7,525 nt of DNA from Alphaproteobacteria bacterium (lineage in GTDB: Bacteria > Pseudomonadota > Alphaproteobacteria > UBA828): positions 1 through 7,525 of the forward strand of contig JAUVWK010000125.1 in NCBI GenBank assembly GCA_030604165.1, in the 5' to 3' direction. Below, piece after piece: positions 1 through 6,452 of this stretch. The notes beneath the pieces are model-generated. The model was not told where the DNA came from, did no database searches, and saw only the letters and a program-made list of their open reading frames with translations. Position numbers and translations under genes: made by a program. The number at the start of each line of letters is the position of its first letter. The first letter of the stretch is position 1.

Positions 1-890
1 CGCACCGTACGGCCGCGCTCGAAATCGGCGAACCTCGGCTCGAGCAGGGCCGCCAAGATCTGACGCACGCGATCGGCACGGAAGTTGGCCATCAGCAAGC
101 CGTCGCCGTCGCGCATCCCCGCATACCGACCAATCACGGCGGGCTCGACGAATTCGTCCGTGATCTTGGCCGCGTAGCTCGCCCGCACCGCCTCGACCGC
201 CGAGCCGGCCCGCGCGCCGCGCCCCGCCACCATCGCCCGGTAGGCGCGCCCAACGCGATCCCAGCGCTGGTCGCGATCCATCGCGTAGTAGCGTCCCGAA
301 ACGGTGCCAATCGCGACCCTCCGGCCAGCGGCGATTTCGGCCTCGAAGGCCGCCAAATAGCCGGCCGCCGACGCCGGCGGGGTGTCACGGCCGTCGAGAA
401 AGGCATGCACCGCGACCGCCACGCCGGCCTCGTCGAGAATCCGCGCCAGCGCCCCGATCTGCCGTTGATGGGCGTGTACCCCGCCCGGCGAGAGCAAGCC
501 CATCAGGTGGCATGTGCCGCCGCTTTGCCGCAGCGCCGCGATCAGACTTTCCAGCGCCGGCGCTTGGGCCAGCGAGCCGTCGTCGAGCGCGGCGTCGATA
601 CGCGGCAGGTCCTGCATCACGACCCGACCGGCGCCGATGGTCATATGCCCGACCTCGGAATTACCCATTTGACCCTCGGGCAGGCCCACGGCACGGCCCG
701 AGGCAGCGAGCAGCGCGTGGGCACAGCGCGCGATCAGGCCGTCCCAGACCGGTGTTTCCGCCCGATCGATGGCGTTGTCGGCGGTGTCGGCGGTGCCGGC
801 GCTGTCCGGGCGATGGCCCCAGCCATCGAGCACGCAAAGGACAACGGGCCGGGGCGCCACGCCCGGCACTGGGCTCTTACCGTCTGCCAT
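1..890 (-). CDS. gpmI: 2,3-bisphosphoglycerate-independent phosphoglycerate mutase, 3' end outside window
   Basis: Cofactor-independent, metal-dependent enzyme interconverting 3- and 2-phosphoglycerate in cytosolic glycolysis and gluconeogenesis. I translated the minus strand from the ATG at 890; the frame stays open to the window edge, giving 296 residues of an expected 510 or so. Visible motifs are VVLCVLDGWG (16-25, with a metal-ligand Asp), GNSEVGH (76-82, with catalytic Ser78, which carries the phosphoryl group), HAFLDGRDTPP (162-172), GRYYAMDRD (199-207) and NFRADRVRQ (269-277). These cover the N-terminal metal half-site and the phosphotransferase insert; the rest of the metal-binding domain lies beyond base 1. 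The gene follows rlmH after 54 bases and shares its frame. The ribosome site is weak. No other ATG or GTG start lies between the rlmH stop and 890, although an in-frame TTG does. The family assignment is very secure. Confidence 0.97.
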   Translation of the reverse strand, partial: MADGKSPVPGVAPRPVVLCVLDGWGHRPDSAGTADTADNAIDRAETPVWDGLIARCAHALLAASGRAVGLPEGQMGNSEVGHMTIGAGRVVMQDLPRIDAALDDGSLAQAPALESLIAALRQSGGTCHLMGLLSPGGVHAHQRQIGALARILDEAGVAVAVHAFLDGRDTPPASAAGYLAAFEAEIAAGRRVAIGTVSGRYYAMDRDQRWDRVGRAYRAMVAGRGARAGSAVEAVRASYAAKITDEFVEPAVIGRYAGMRDGDGLLMANFRADRVRQILAALLEPRFADFERGRTV

Positions 891-944
891 GTCGTGCCCA
901 TATGTATCCGGAATGTCCAAAAATTCAATGACCGCATGCGTTTT

Positions 945-1403
945 TCAAGCCCGGTGATAGGGGTGGCCGGCCAGCAGGCTGGCGGCACGGTAAAGCTGCT
1001 CGGCCAACATGGCCCGGGCCAGCAGATGCGGCCACGTCATGGGGCCAAACGAGAGCGCCAGATCGGCGCCCGCGCAAAGCGCCGGATCGAGCCCCTCCGG
1101 GCCGCCGATCAAAAAGGCCAGAACCTTGGCGCCATCGTCGCGCCAGCGACCGATTTCCGCCGCGAAGGCCTCGCTGGAGAGGGTGCGCCCGCGGCGATCC
1201 AGCGCGATCACGACGGCCCCCTTGGGCACCGCCTTGAGCAGCTGCGCGCCCTCCCGGGCCAGGCGCCGTGGCGCCGGAGGGCGGCCATCCTCGCGCACCT
1301 CCTTGAGCTCCACCGGCCAAGGCAACCGCGCGGCATAGTCGTCGAACAGAATTTGGGCCGGGCCGCTCCTGGCGCGCCCGACGGCGGCCACGATCACACG
1401 CAT
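945..1403 (-). CDS. rlmH: 23S rRNA (pseudouridine1915-N3)-methyltransferase RlmH
   Basis: RlmH is a SPOUT-class methyltransferase. It uses S-adenosylmethionine to methylate N3 of pseudouridine 1915 in helix 69 of 23S rRNA, acting late on assembled 70S ribosomes. The 152-residue product has the usual family length. The trefoil-knot cofactor site is seen as FLIGGPEGL (97-105), followed by the conserved SFGPMTWPHLLARAMLAEQL segment (118-137). The family's C-terminal end is kept as HPYHRA (147-152), where enterobacterial proteins end in YHRE. The ATG at 1403 begins the typical first strand MRVIVAAVGR. The Shine-Dalgarno is poor (a GAAAA stretch). The gene lies 40 bases after rsfS and 54 before gpmI, so it is probably read from the same transcript. 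Its pairing with rsfS is common in bacteria and fits a shared role in the ribosome cycle. Confidence 0.97.
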   Translation of the reverse strand: MRVIVAAVGRARSGPAQILFDDYAARLPWPVELKEVREDGRPPAPRRLAREGAQLLKAVPKGAVVIALDRRGRTLSSEAFAAEIGRWRDDGAKVLAFLIGGPEGLDPALCAGADLALSFGPMTWPHLLARAMLAEQLYRAASLLAGHPYHRA

Positions 1404-1443
1404 GCGGTTTTCACGCTTCGCTCATGCGGCGGCGCGGCGGCCG

Positions 1444-1875
1444 CTAGTTGGCGCCGTCCGGATCCGTGTGCTCGGCCTCGGAGGGCAGTTCCACGGCCCA
1501 CATCTTTTCCAGATTGTAGAATTCACGCACTTCGGGGCGGAACACATGGACGATCACGTCCCCGGCATCGATCAAGACCCAGTCGCAGCTCAACAGGCCC
1601 TCGACCGAAGGCGCCGGTGCGCCGGCCACCTTGAGCCGCTCGCGGACGCGCTCCGCCACGGCGCCGACCTGGCGCTTCGACAGTGCGGTCGCCACGATCA
1701 TGTAATCCGCAATTTCCGTTTTCCCAGCGAGGCTTATACAGACGACATCTTCGGCCTTGGCCTCGTCAAGCGTGTCCTCGATGATGCGCCGAAGTTCACC
1801 GGCATTCTGCCCGGTCCGCCTTGGGACGGGGTCACTACGCGTGGTTATGGTCGTCTCCTCGCTGGCTTCCAACAA
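1444..1875 (-). CDS. rsfS: ribosome silencing factor RsfS (start uncertain)
   Basis: RsfS (RsfA, formerly YbeB, DUF143) binds uL14 on the 50S subunit and blocks joining with 30S, lowering translation when nutrients are short. The conserved core is EDVVCISLAGKTEIADYMIV (42-61 from the TTG used here), then SKRQV, then DWVLIDAGDVIVHVF (98-112) and FYNLEKMW (119-126), covering the whole domain. The start is odd. There is no ATG, GTG or TTG between the TTG pair at 1875/1872 and the Met within the core motif ADYMIV. I use the TTG at 1875 (143 residues), which overlaps nadD by 41 bases but has only a weak ribosome site. A good GAGGAG at 1855-1860 sits instead 6 bases before an ATA at 1848, which would give 134 residues. 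A longer open frame to an ATG at 2073 would run deep inside nadD and seems unlikely. The family call is secure; the start is not. Confidence 0.93.
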   Translation of the reverse strand: MLEASEETTITTRSDPVPRRTGQNAGELRRIIEDTLDEAKAEDVVCISLAGKTEIADYMIVATALSKRQVGAVAERVRERLKVAGAPAPSVEGLLSCDWVLIDAGDVIVHVFRPEVREFYNLEKMWAVELPSEAEHTDPDGAN

Positions 1876-2548
1876 CGGCCCCGGCGGCCCGGATTTCGGT
1901 GCCGCGGGCCGGGTGCAACCGGCTATGAACAAAGGTCCAGGCCGGCGGCACGCGCCGCGCCAGCCGCCTGGCTCCCCGCTCCGGCACCCGATAGCGGACA
2001 AAGCGAAGGCAGGGCTTGCTGACGCCGACAAATCGAGCATAGGGCCAGCGATCGAAGATCGCAACGGGCACACGGGCGAAGACCTCCGGCCAGCGCCGCC
2101 AACGGCTGAAATCCGGCAAGTTGTCCGCCCCCATGATCCAGACGAAGCGGTGGTGCGGATAAAGCCGCTTTAGGCGCCTCAGGGTCTCGGCCGTATAGTG
2201 CGTGCCGAGCCGTCGTTCGATATCCGTGACCCGCAGCCGCGGATGCCGCGCCATCGCCGCGGCCTGCTCGAGGCGAGCGCGGTAGGGCGCCATGCCGGCC
2301 TCCGGCTTCAGTGGATTTTGCGGCGAAACCAGCCACCAAACTTCGTCGAGCGCGAGCCGTTTCAGGGCCAGCAAGCTGACGTGCCGATGGCCGGCATGGG
2401 CGGGATTGAAGGAGCCGCCGAAGAGCCCGATCCGCCGGCCCCGCCGGCTCTTGACGCAGCCGCGACCGGGGCGCGGCCCGCCGCCTGTCTTGCCCGGCGG
2501 CGCGGCGCGGCGCTTGGCTCGGGCGGGTCGTCGTTTGCGTGGAATCAC
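1835..2548 (-). CDS. nadD: nicotinate-nucleotide adenylyltransferase NadD
   Basis: NadD transfers AMP from ATP to nicotinate mononucleotide, forming deamido-NAD in NAD synthesis. The 237-residue product has the nucleotidyltransferase signature GLFGGSFNPAHAGH (41-54), with the HxGH-type histidines that bind ATP phosphates. It also has VSPQNPLKP (74-82), HYTAETL (117-123) and MGADNLPDFSRW (139-150), all typical of proteobacterial NadD. The start is a GTG at 2548, 40 bases after the proA stop; no other ATG or GTG lies before the signature. This gives an Arg/Lys-rich leader of about 38 residues, longer than the leader usually seen. Near the C-terminus the usual SSTxIR-like motif reads ARGTEIR (214-220): Thr and Arg remain but the serines are replaced. 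The end overlaps the likely rsfS start. The call is confident; the effect of the altered motif is unknown. Confidence 0.96.
   Translation of the reverse strand: MIPRKRRPARAKRRAAPPGKTGGGPRPGRGCVKSRRGRRIGLFGGSFNPAHAGHRHVSLLALKRLALDEVWWLVSPQNPLKPEAGMAPYRARLEQAAAMARHPRLRVTDIERRLGTHYTAETLRRLKRLYPHHRFVWIMGADNLPDFSRWRRWPEVFARVPVAIFDRWPYARFVGVSKPCLRFVRYRVPERGARRLARRVPPAWTFVHSRLHPARGTEIRAAGAVVGSQRGDDHNHA
1855..1860 (-). promoter_or_regulatory. Shine-Dalgarno candidate GAGGAG before an ATA codon, rsfS
   Basis: On the minus strand GAGGAG is followed by six bases and then ATA (1848-1846), in frame with rsfS, just before the nadD stop at 1835-1837. This is the best-looking ribosome site at this junction. 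However, it precedes a codon not normally used for initiation, and it lies inside the coding region if the TTG at 1875 or 1872 is the true start. It could therefore be the real rsfS site or a chance purine run encoding Glu-Glu. Confidence 0.4.
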
Positions 2549-2588
2549 GGGGCGCCGGGTGGCTGGTGTGGCTGGTACGGCTGCACGG

Positions 2589-3893
2589 TCAGGGGCGAAC
2601 TTGGCCGTCGCCGTAGACTTTGTACTTATAGGTGGTGAGCTGCGCCACGCCGACCGGGCCGCGGGCGTGCAGCTTGCCGGTCGAGATGCCGATTTCCGCC
2701 CCCATGCCGAACTCGCCGCCGTCGGCGAATTGGGTGGAAGCGTTATTGAGCACGATGCCGCTATCGACCTCGTTCATGAAGCGCTCGGCGGCGGCCCCAT
2801 TGTCGGTGACGATGCAATCGGTATGATGCGAGCCGTGGCGATTGACATGCGCGATGGCGGCATCCAGCCCGTCCACCACGCGCACCGCGATGATGGCGTC
2901 GAGATATTCGGTATCCCAGTCGGCCGGCGAGGCCGCGACCACGCGCGCATCGAGCCCTTGCGCCGCCTTGTCGCCACGCACCTCGCAGCCCGCCTCGAAC
3001 AGCGGCGCCAGAATGTCGGCCAGATGCCCCGCCATGGCCCGGTCGATCAGCAGGGTCTCGGTCGCGCCGCAAATGCCGGTTCGGCGCAGCTTGCCGTTAT
3101 GGACAATTTCGCGCGCCATCTCCGGCCGCGCCCCGCTGTGCACATAGACGTGGCAGTTGCCGTCGAGATGCGCCAAGACCGGAATCCGGCTCTCGTTCAT
3201 GACCCGCTCGATCAGCGAGCGGCCACCCCGCGGCACGATCAGGTCCACCTGCCCTTCCATGGTCAGCAAAATACCGACCGCCGCGCGGTCGGTGGTCGGC
3301 ACCAGCTGGATACAGCCCGCGGGCAAGCCTGCCTCGGCCAAACCCCGATGCAGGCAGTCGACGATGGCGCGCGAGGAATGGAAGCTCTCGGAGCCGCCGC
3401 GCAGGATCGCCGCGTTGCCCGACATCAGGCAAAGCGCCCCGGCGTCGGCGGTTACGTTGGGCCGCGATTCATAGATGATCCCGATGACGCCGATCGGCAC
3501 CGCGACCCGCTGGATGCGTAGGCCATTCGGGCGCCTCCATTCCGCCAGCACGCGGCCGACCGGATCGTCGAGCTCGGCGATCTCCAAAAGCCCCGCGACG
3601 ACGGCCTCGAGGCGCTTGTCGTCGAGCTCGAGGCGGTCCAACAGCGCCTCGCCGATCCCGGCTGCCCGGGCTGCCTTCATGTCCTTGGCGTTGGCCTCGA
3701 GCACGGTCGCCGCGCCCGTGCGCAGGGCCTCGGCCGCGGCCCGCAGCGCCGCCCGCTTGGTCTCGCTCGAGGCGCCGGCAAGGGCCTGCGCCGCGGTCTT
3801 GGCGGCGGCGCCGAGCGCTGCCATGTCGCGTTCGATGTCGCGTTCGATGCCGCGTTCGATGTCGCCGCTGTCAGGCGCCGTCAGCACGCTCAT
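2589..3893 (-). CDS. proA: gamma-glutamyl phosphate reductase ProA (glutamate-5-semialdehyde dehydrogenase)
   Basis: ProA uses NADPH to reduce the unstable gamma-glutamyl phosphate made by ProB to glutamate-5-semialdehyde, the second step of proline synthesis. The protein is full length with aldehyde-dehydrogenase-fold motifs. Numbered from the ATG at 3899 they are YESRPNVTADAG (143-154), VPRGG (222-226), HLDGNCHVYV (244-253), GICGATETLL with the catalytic Cys277 (275-284), NNASTQFADGGEFGMG (385-400) and HARGPVG (411-417). Two ATGs, at 3899 and 3893, are possible. I prefer 3893 (434 residues) because GAAGGG at 3901-3906 lies 7 bases before it but only 1 base before the other. Either start overlaps proB, arguing for translational coupling of two enzymes that share a labile intermediate. 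The N-terminus carries a 12-bp tandem repeat (IERG, IERD, IERD); an ATG at 3824 just after it would give 411 residues. Confidence 0.97.
   Translation of the reverse strand: MSVLTAPDSGDIERGIERDIERDMAALGAAAKTAAQALAGASSETKRAALRAAAEALRTGAATVLEANAKDMKAARAAGIGEALLDRLELDDKRLEAVVAGLLEIAELDDPVGRVLAEWRRPNGLRIQRVAVPIGVIGIIYESRPNVTADAGALCLMSGNAAILRGGSESFHSSRAIVDCLHRGLAEAGLPAGCIQLVPTTDRAAVGILLTMEGQVDLIVPRGGRSLIERVMNESRIPVLAHLDGNCHVYVHSGARPEMAREIVHNGKLRRTGICGATETLLIDRAMAGHLADILAPLFEAGCEVRGDKAAQGLDARVVAASPADWDTEYLDAIIAVRVVDGLDAAIAHVNRHGSHHTDCIVTDNGAAAERFMNEVDSGIVLNNASTQFADGGEFGMGAEIGISTGKLHARGPVGVAQLTTYKYKVYGDGQVRP
3823..3865. repeat. 12-bp tandem repeat within the proA N-terminal coding region
   Basis: On the plus strand the unit ATGTCGCGTTCG occurs at 3823-3834 and again perfectly at 3835-3846. 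It recurs with one change (ATGCCGCGTTCG) at 3847-3858, and a fourth partial copy (ATGTCGC) follows at 3859-3865. The unit is a multiple of three, so the proA frame is preserved. On the minus strand it encodes a run of Ile-Glu-Arg-Asp/Gly units at about residues 14-25. It looks like slipped-strand expansion in a tolerant, poorly conserved leader. Confidence 0.85.
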
Positions 3894-5019
3894 GACCATA
3901 CCCTTCGTCCAGCACGAGATCGTCCCGGTGGATCATTTCGTCCCGGCCACGGTAGCCGAGAATCCGCGCTATTTCACTGGTTTTGTGGCCCATGATGCGG
4001 CGCGCGTCGGCGGCCGAATAGGCCGAAAGTCCGCGCCCCGCCTCGCCCCCGTCGGCCAGGCGCACGAGCACCGCATCGCCGCGTTGGAACTCGCCCTCGA
4101 CCGCCGAAACACCGGCCGGAAGCAAGCTACCGCCCCGTCTCAGAGCCTGTTCGGCACCGGTATCGATGGTGATCGTGCCGCGGATCTGAAGGGCGCTCGC
4201 GATCCATTGCTTGCGCGCCGTCTTGGGCGAGGCAGCCGAGACGAACCAGGTGCACGGCGCGCCGCCCGCGAGCGCGGCCAGCGGCCGGGACACCCCGCCC
4301 CGCGAAATCACCGTGTGGCAGCCGGCGGCGGTCGCCGCCTTGGCCGCGGCGAGCTTGGTGATCATGCCGCCCGAAGCGTCGGACGAGCGCGCCCGGCCGG
4401 CCATCGCTTCGATCGCAGGCGTGATGGCCCGAACCTCGGGGATCAGCCGCGCCGCCTCGTGCCGACGAGGGTCGGCGCTATAGAGGCCATCGACATCCGA
4501 GAGCAGCACGAGCAGGTCGGCGCCCATCATGACGGCGACCCCGGCGGCGAGACGGTCGTTGTCGCCGAAGCGGATTTCGGCGGTGGCCACGGTATCGTTT
4601 TCGTTGATCACGGGCACCGTGCCCATGCCGAGCAGCGTGCCGATGGTGCTGCGGGCATTGAGATAGCGCCGCCGCGATTCGGTATCGTCAACGGTCAGGA
4701 GAATCTGCGCCACCGGCACGCCAAGCTTGGCGAGCACTTCCTGGTAGGCGTGGGCGAGGCGAATCTGGCCACAGGCCGCGGCCGCCTGTTTTTCCTCGAG
4801 CTTCAGATTTCTCTCGGCCAGGCCGAGGTGCCGGCGCCCCACCGCGATGGCGCCCGATGAGACGATCATCACCTCTTTGCCGCGTTCTCTCAGGTCGGCG
4901 ACGTCTTGCGCGAGCCCTTCGAGCCAGCGCCGGTGCAGCGCGCCGGTCTCCTGATCGACGAGCAGGACCGAGCCGATCTTGACCACGATCCGCCGGGCGT
5001 GCTCGAGCGTGGCCTTCAT
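3871..5019 (-). CDS. proB: glutamate 5-kinase ProB (AAK kinase plus PUA domain)
   Basis: ProB phosphorylates the gamma-carboxylate of glutamate with ATP, the committed and usually proline-inhibited step of proline synthesis. The 382-residue protein has both standard parts. The amino-acid-kinase domain (about 8-262) has VVKIGS (12-17), VSSGAIAVG (53-61), PVINENDTV (136-144), FGDND (151-155), SDVDGLY (174-180) and GGMITKL (217-223). The C-terminal PUA domain (about 275-370) ends in ILGYRGRDEMIHRDDLVL (353-370). The length matches two-domain ProB proteins rather than the short PUA-less kind. The start ATG overlaps the obgE stop as ATGA (5016-5019), indicating coupled translation with obgE, and the end overlaps proA. 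The feedback-site region is present, but I cannot judge sensitivity from sequence alone. Confidence 0.98.
   Translation of the reverse strand: MKATLEHARRIVVKIGSVLLVDQETGALHRRWLEGLAQDVADLRERGKEVMIVSSGAIAVGRRHLGLAERNLKLEEKQAAAACGQIRLAHAYQEVLAKLGVPVAQILLTVDDTESRRRYLNARSTIGTLLGMGTVPVINENDTVATAEIRFGDNDRLAAGVAVMMGADLLVLLSDVDGLYSADPRRHEAARLIPEVRAITPAIEAMAGRARSSDASGGMITKLAAAKAATAAGCHTVISRGGVSRPLAALAGGAPCTWFVSAASPKTARKQWIASALQIRGTITIDTGAEQALRRGGSLLPAGVSAVEGEFQRGDAVLVRLADGGEAGRGLSAYSAADARRIMGHKTSEIARILGYRGRDEMIHRDDLVLDEGYGHERADGA
3901..3906 (-). promoter_or_regulatory. Shine-Dalgarno of proA, inside the proB 3' end
   Basis: GAAGGG on the minus strand lies 7 bases upstream of the ATG at 3893 and only 1 base from the ATG at 3899, so it favours the second Met as the proA start. 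It is embedded in the last codons of proB, consistent with ribosomes ending proB reinitiating on proA. Confidence 0.6.
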
Positions 5020-6071
5020 GGCACCCGCGCCAGCGGATCATACGGCGCCCGGGCGTCGCCGGGGGATTCGGACCGGGCCGCGCGCACTTGGGTGATGCCT
5101 TGCCACAGCGCACGCAGCGCCTCGACAACGCCCGCGTTGGTCACGGCCGAGAGCACGTGGACGGAGCGCCCGGCCGCGGCCTCGAGCGCGGCGCCGGCCG
5201 CGGTGCGTTGCGCGGCCGTCATGGCGTCGCACTTGTTGAGGCAAACCAGCTCGGGCTTGCCGGCGAGGCCATGGCCGTAGGCGTCGAGCTCGGCGCGCAC
5301 GGTTCGATAGGCGCCGGCCGGATCGGGGCCGGTACCATCCACCAGATGCAAGAGCACGGCGCAGCGCTCGACATGGCCGAGAAAGCGATCGCCAAGACCG
5401 GTTCCGGTGTGGGCGCCCTCGATCAGGCCCGGTATGTCGGCCAGCACAAACTCCTCGTCGTCCAGGCCGACAACGCCGAGCTGCGGCGCCAGCGTGGTGA
5501 AGGGGTAATCGGCGATTTTCGGCCGCGCCCGCGTCACGGCGGCAAGAAAGGTGGATTTGCCGGCGTTAGGCAGGCCGACAAGGCCCGCATCCGCCAACAG
5601 CTTGAGGCGCAGCCGCAGCCAATGTTCCTCACCCGGCCGCCCCGGCACGACGCGGCGCGGCGCGCGGTTGGTCGAGGACTTGAAGTGGGTGTTGCCGAAG
5701 CCGCCGTCGCCGCCGCGGGCGAGCACGAAGCGTTCGCCCGGGTGTGTCAGATCGGCGATCAGCGTCTCGCCATCGTCCTCGAAGATCTGCGTGCCCACCG
5801 GAACCCGCAGCACCACATCCGCGCCCCGCGCACCGGTGCGATCGCTGCCGGCGCCGTTGCGCCCGCGCGCGGCCTTGAAATGCTGGCGAAAGCGAAAGTC
5901 GATCAAGGTGTTCAAGGCGGCGACGCATTCCACGACGACGGCGCCGCCGTGGCCGCCATCGCCGCCATTGGGCCCACCGCGCGGTTCGTTTCGCTCGCGC
6001 CGGAAGCTGAGGCAACCGTTGCCGCCATCGCCGCTGCGAACATAGATCTTGGCCTGATCGAGAAACTGCAT
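5016..6071 (-). CDS. obgE: Obg/CgtA GTPase, 50S ribosome assembly factor
   Basis: Obg is an essential GTPase that binds late 50S precursors and is linked to ppGpp signalling and growth control. The 351-residue product starts with the glycine-rich Obg fold: VRSGDGGNGCLSF (11-23), RGGPNGGDGGHGG (31-43) and ARGGDGGFGN (118-127). The G domain follows with G1 GLPNAGKS (166-173), G2 PFTT (190-193), G3 DIPG (212-215), G4 NKCD (279-282) and G5 SAV (308-310). The residues after G5 read TNAG where TGEG is common. The tail after about 330 is short, so the third domain found in some Obg proteins is absent. The gene follows the rpmA terminator, so it may start its own transcription unit, though I see no convincing promoter in 6072-6143. 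A modest GAGAG ribosome site precedes the ATG. Its last bases overlap proB. Confidence 0.98.
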   Translation of the reverse strand: MQFLDQAKIYVRSGDGGNGCLSFRRERNEPRGGPNGGDGGHGGAVVVECVAALNTLIDFRFRQHFKAARGRNGAGSDRTGARGADVVLRVPVGTQIFEDDGETLIADLTHPGERFVLARGGDGGFGNTHFKSSTNRAPRRVVPGRPGEEHWLRLRLKLLADAGLVGLPNAGKSTFLAAVTRARPKIADYPFTTLAPQLGVVGLDDEEFVLADIPGLIEGAHTGTGLGDRFLGHVERCAVLLHLVDGTGPDPAGAYRTVRAELDAYGHGLAGKPELVCLNKCDAMTAAQRTAAGAALEAAAGRSVHVLSAVTNAGVVEALRALWQGITQVRAARSESPGDARAPYDPLARVP

Positions 6072-6082
6072 GGCGCTCTCAG

Positions 6083-6100
6083 CGTTGGCAACGTTGGCAA
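6083..6100. repeat. perfect 9-bp tandem duplication in the obgE leader
   Basis: CGTTGGCAA occurs twice back to back (6083-6091 and 6092-6100), 11 bases upstream of the obgE start codon. On the minus strand it reads TTGCCAACG twice. It lies in the 5' leader close to the ribosome site. It may be a recent slippage duplication; a regulatory role is only a guess. Confidence 0.75.
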
Positions 6101-6143
6101 ACTAGGCTCAAAGGCCGCTTCGCACGATCTCCCCAGAGCAACG

Positions 6144-6170
6144 AAAAAGGGGAGCGGCCCGCCACTCCCC
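6144..6170 (-). terminator. Rho-independent terminator after rpmA
   Basis: On the minus strand the arm GGGGAG pairs with CTCCCC (6165-6170 and 6149-6154), with an extra GG/CC pairing inside the loop, and a run of five T (6148-6144) follows at once. It sits 25 bases after the rpmA stop, so it should end rplU-rpmA transcripts. Some read-through into obgE remains possible. On the plus strand no T run follows, so it acts in one direction only. Confidence 0.88.
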
Positions 6171-6194
6171 TCGAGAACGTGCGGGCGACCGGCC

Positions 6195-6452
6195 TCAGCC
6201 GCTCGGCTCGACCGAAACGTAGGTGCGTCCCTGCGCCTTGCGCCGGAAGGTCACGCGCCCGCCGATGAGCGCAAACAGGGTGTGGTCGCGGCCGATGCCG
6301 ACGTTCTTGCCCGCGTGCCATTTGGTGCCGCGCTGGCGCGCAATGATATTACCCGGGACCACGACCTCGCCGCCGTATTTCTTGATGCCGAGCCGGCGGC
6401 CCGCGGAGTCGCGCCCGTTGCGCGAACTGCCGCCGGCTTTCTTGTGTGCCAT
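6195..6452 (-). CDS. rpmA: 50S ribosomal protein bL27
   Basis: bL27 is a large-subunit protein whose N-terminal arm reaches the peptidyl-transferase centre and contacts tRNA. The 85-residue product is the normal length. It opens with the conserved MAHKKAGGSSRNGRDS, followed by RLGIKKYGGE (20-29), IIARQRGTKWHAGKNVGIGRDHTLFA (36-61) and a short C-terminal strand. The arm begins directly with AHKKAGG, so there is no removable N-terminal extension of the kind seen in Firmicutes. The ATG shares its first base with the last base of the rplU stop (TAATG), and an AAGGAG lies 8 bases upstream, so the start is certain. A terminator follows 25 bases later, closing a two-gene rplU-rpmA unit. Confidence 0.99.
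   Translation of the reverse strand: MAHKKAGGSSRNGRDSAGRRLGIKKYGGEVVVPGNIIARQRGTKWHAGKNVGIGRDHTLFALIGGRVTFRRKAQGRTYVSVEPSG

Noticed and set aside
1404..1443. GC-rich hairpin between rsfS and rlmH as a terminator
   Set aside because: The sequence is a run of GCC/CGC units without a clear stem followed by T residues, and the downstream gene is only 40 bases away.
405..1634. Plus-strand open frame of 409 codons
   Set aside because: It runs antisense across gpmI, rlmH and the end of rsfS. Its Arg/Ala/Pro/His-rich product has no recognisable motif, as expected from the opposite strand of GC-rich genes with few stops.
1876..2073. Extension of rsfS upstream to an ATG at 2073
   Set aside because: The added 66 residues are simply another frame of the nadD C-terminal half, have no resemblance to RsfS N-termini, and would need an unusually large gene overlap.
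2292..3521. Plus-strand open frame of 409 codons
   Set aside because: It is antisense to nadD and proA, both of which have full family motifs. The plus-strand product is of biased composition and unrecognised.
3475..4860. Plus-strand open frame of 461 codons
   Set aside because: It is antisense to proA and proB; no motif or ribosome site supports it.
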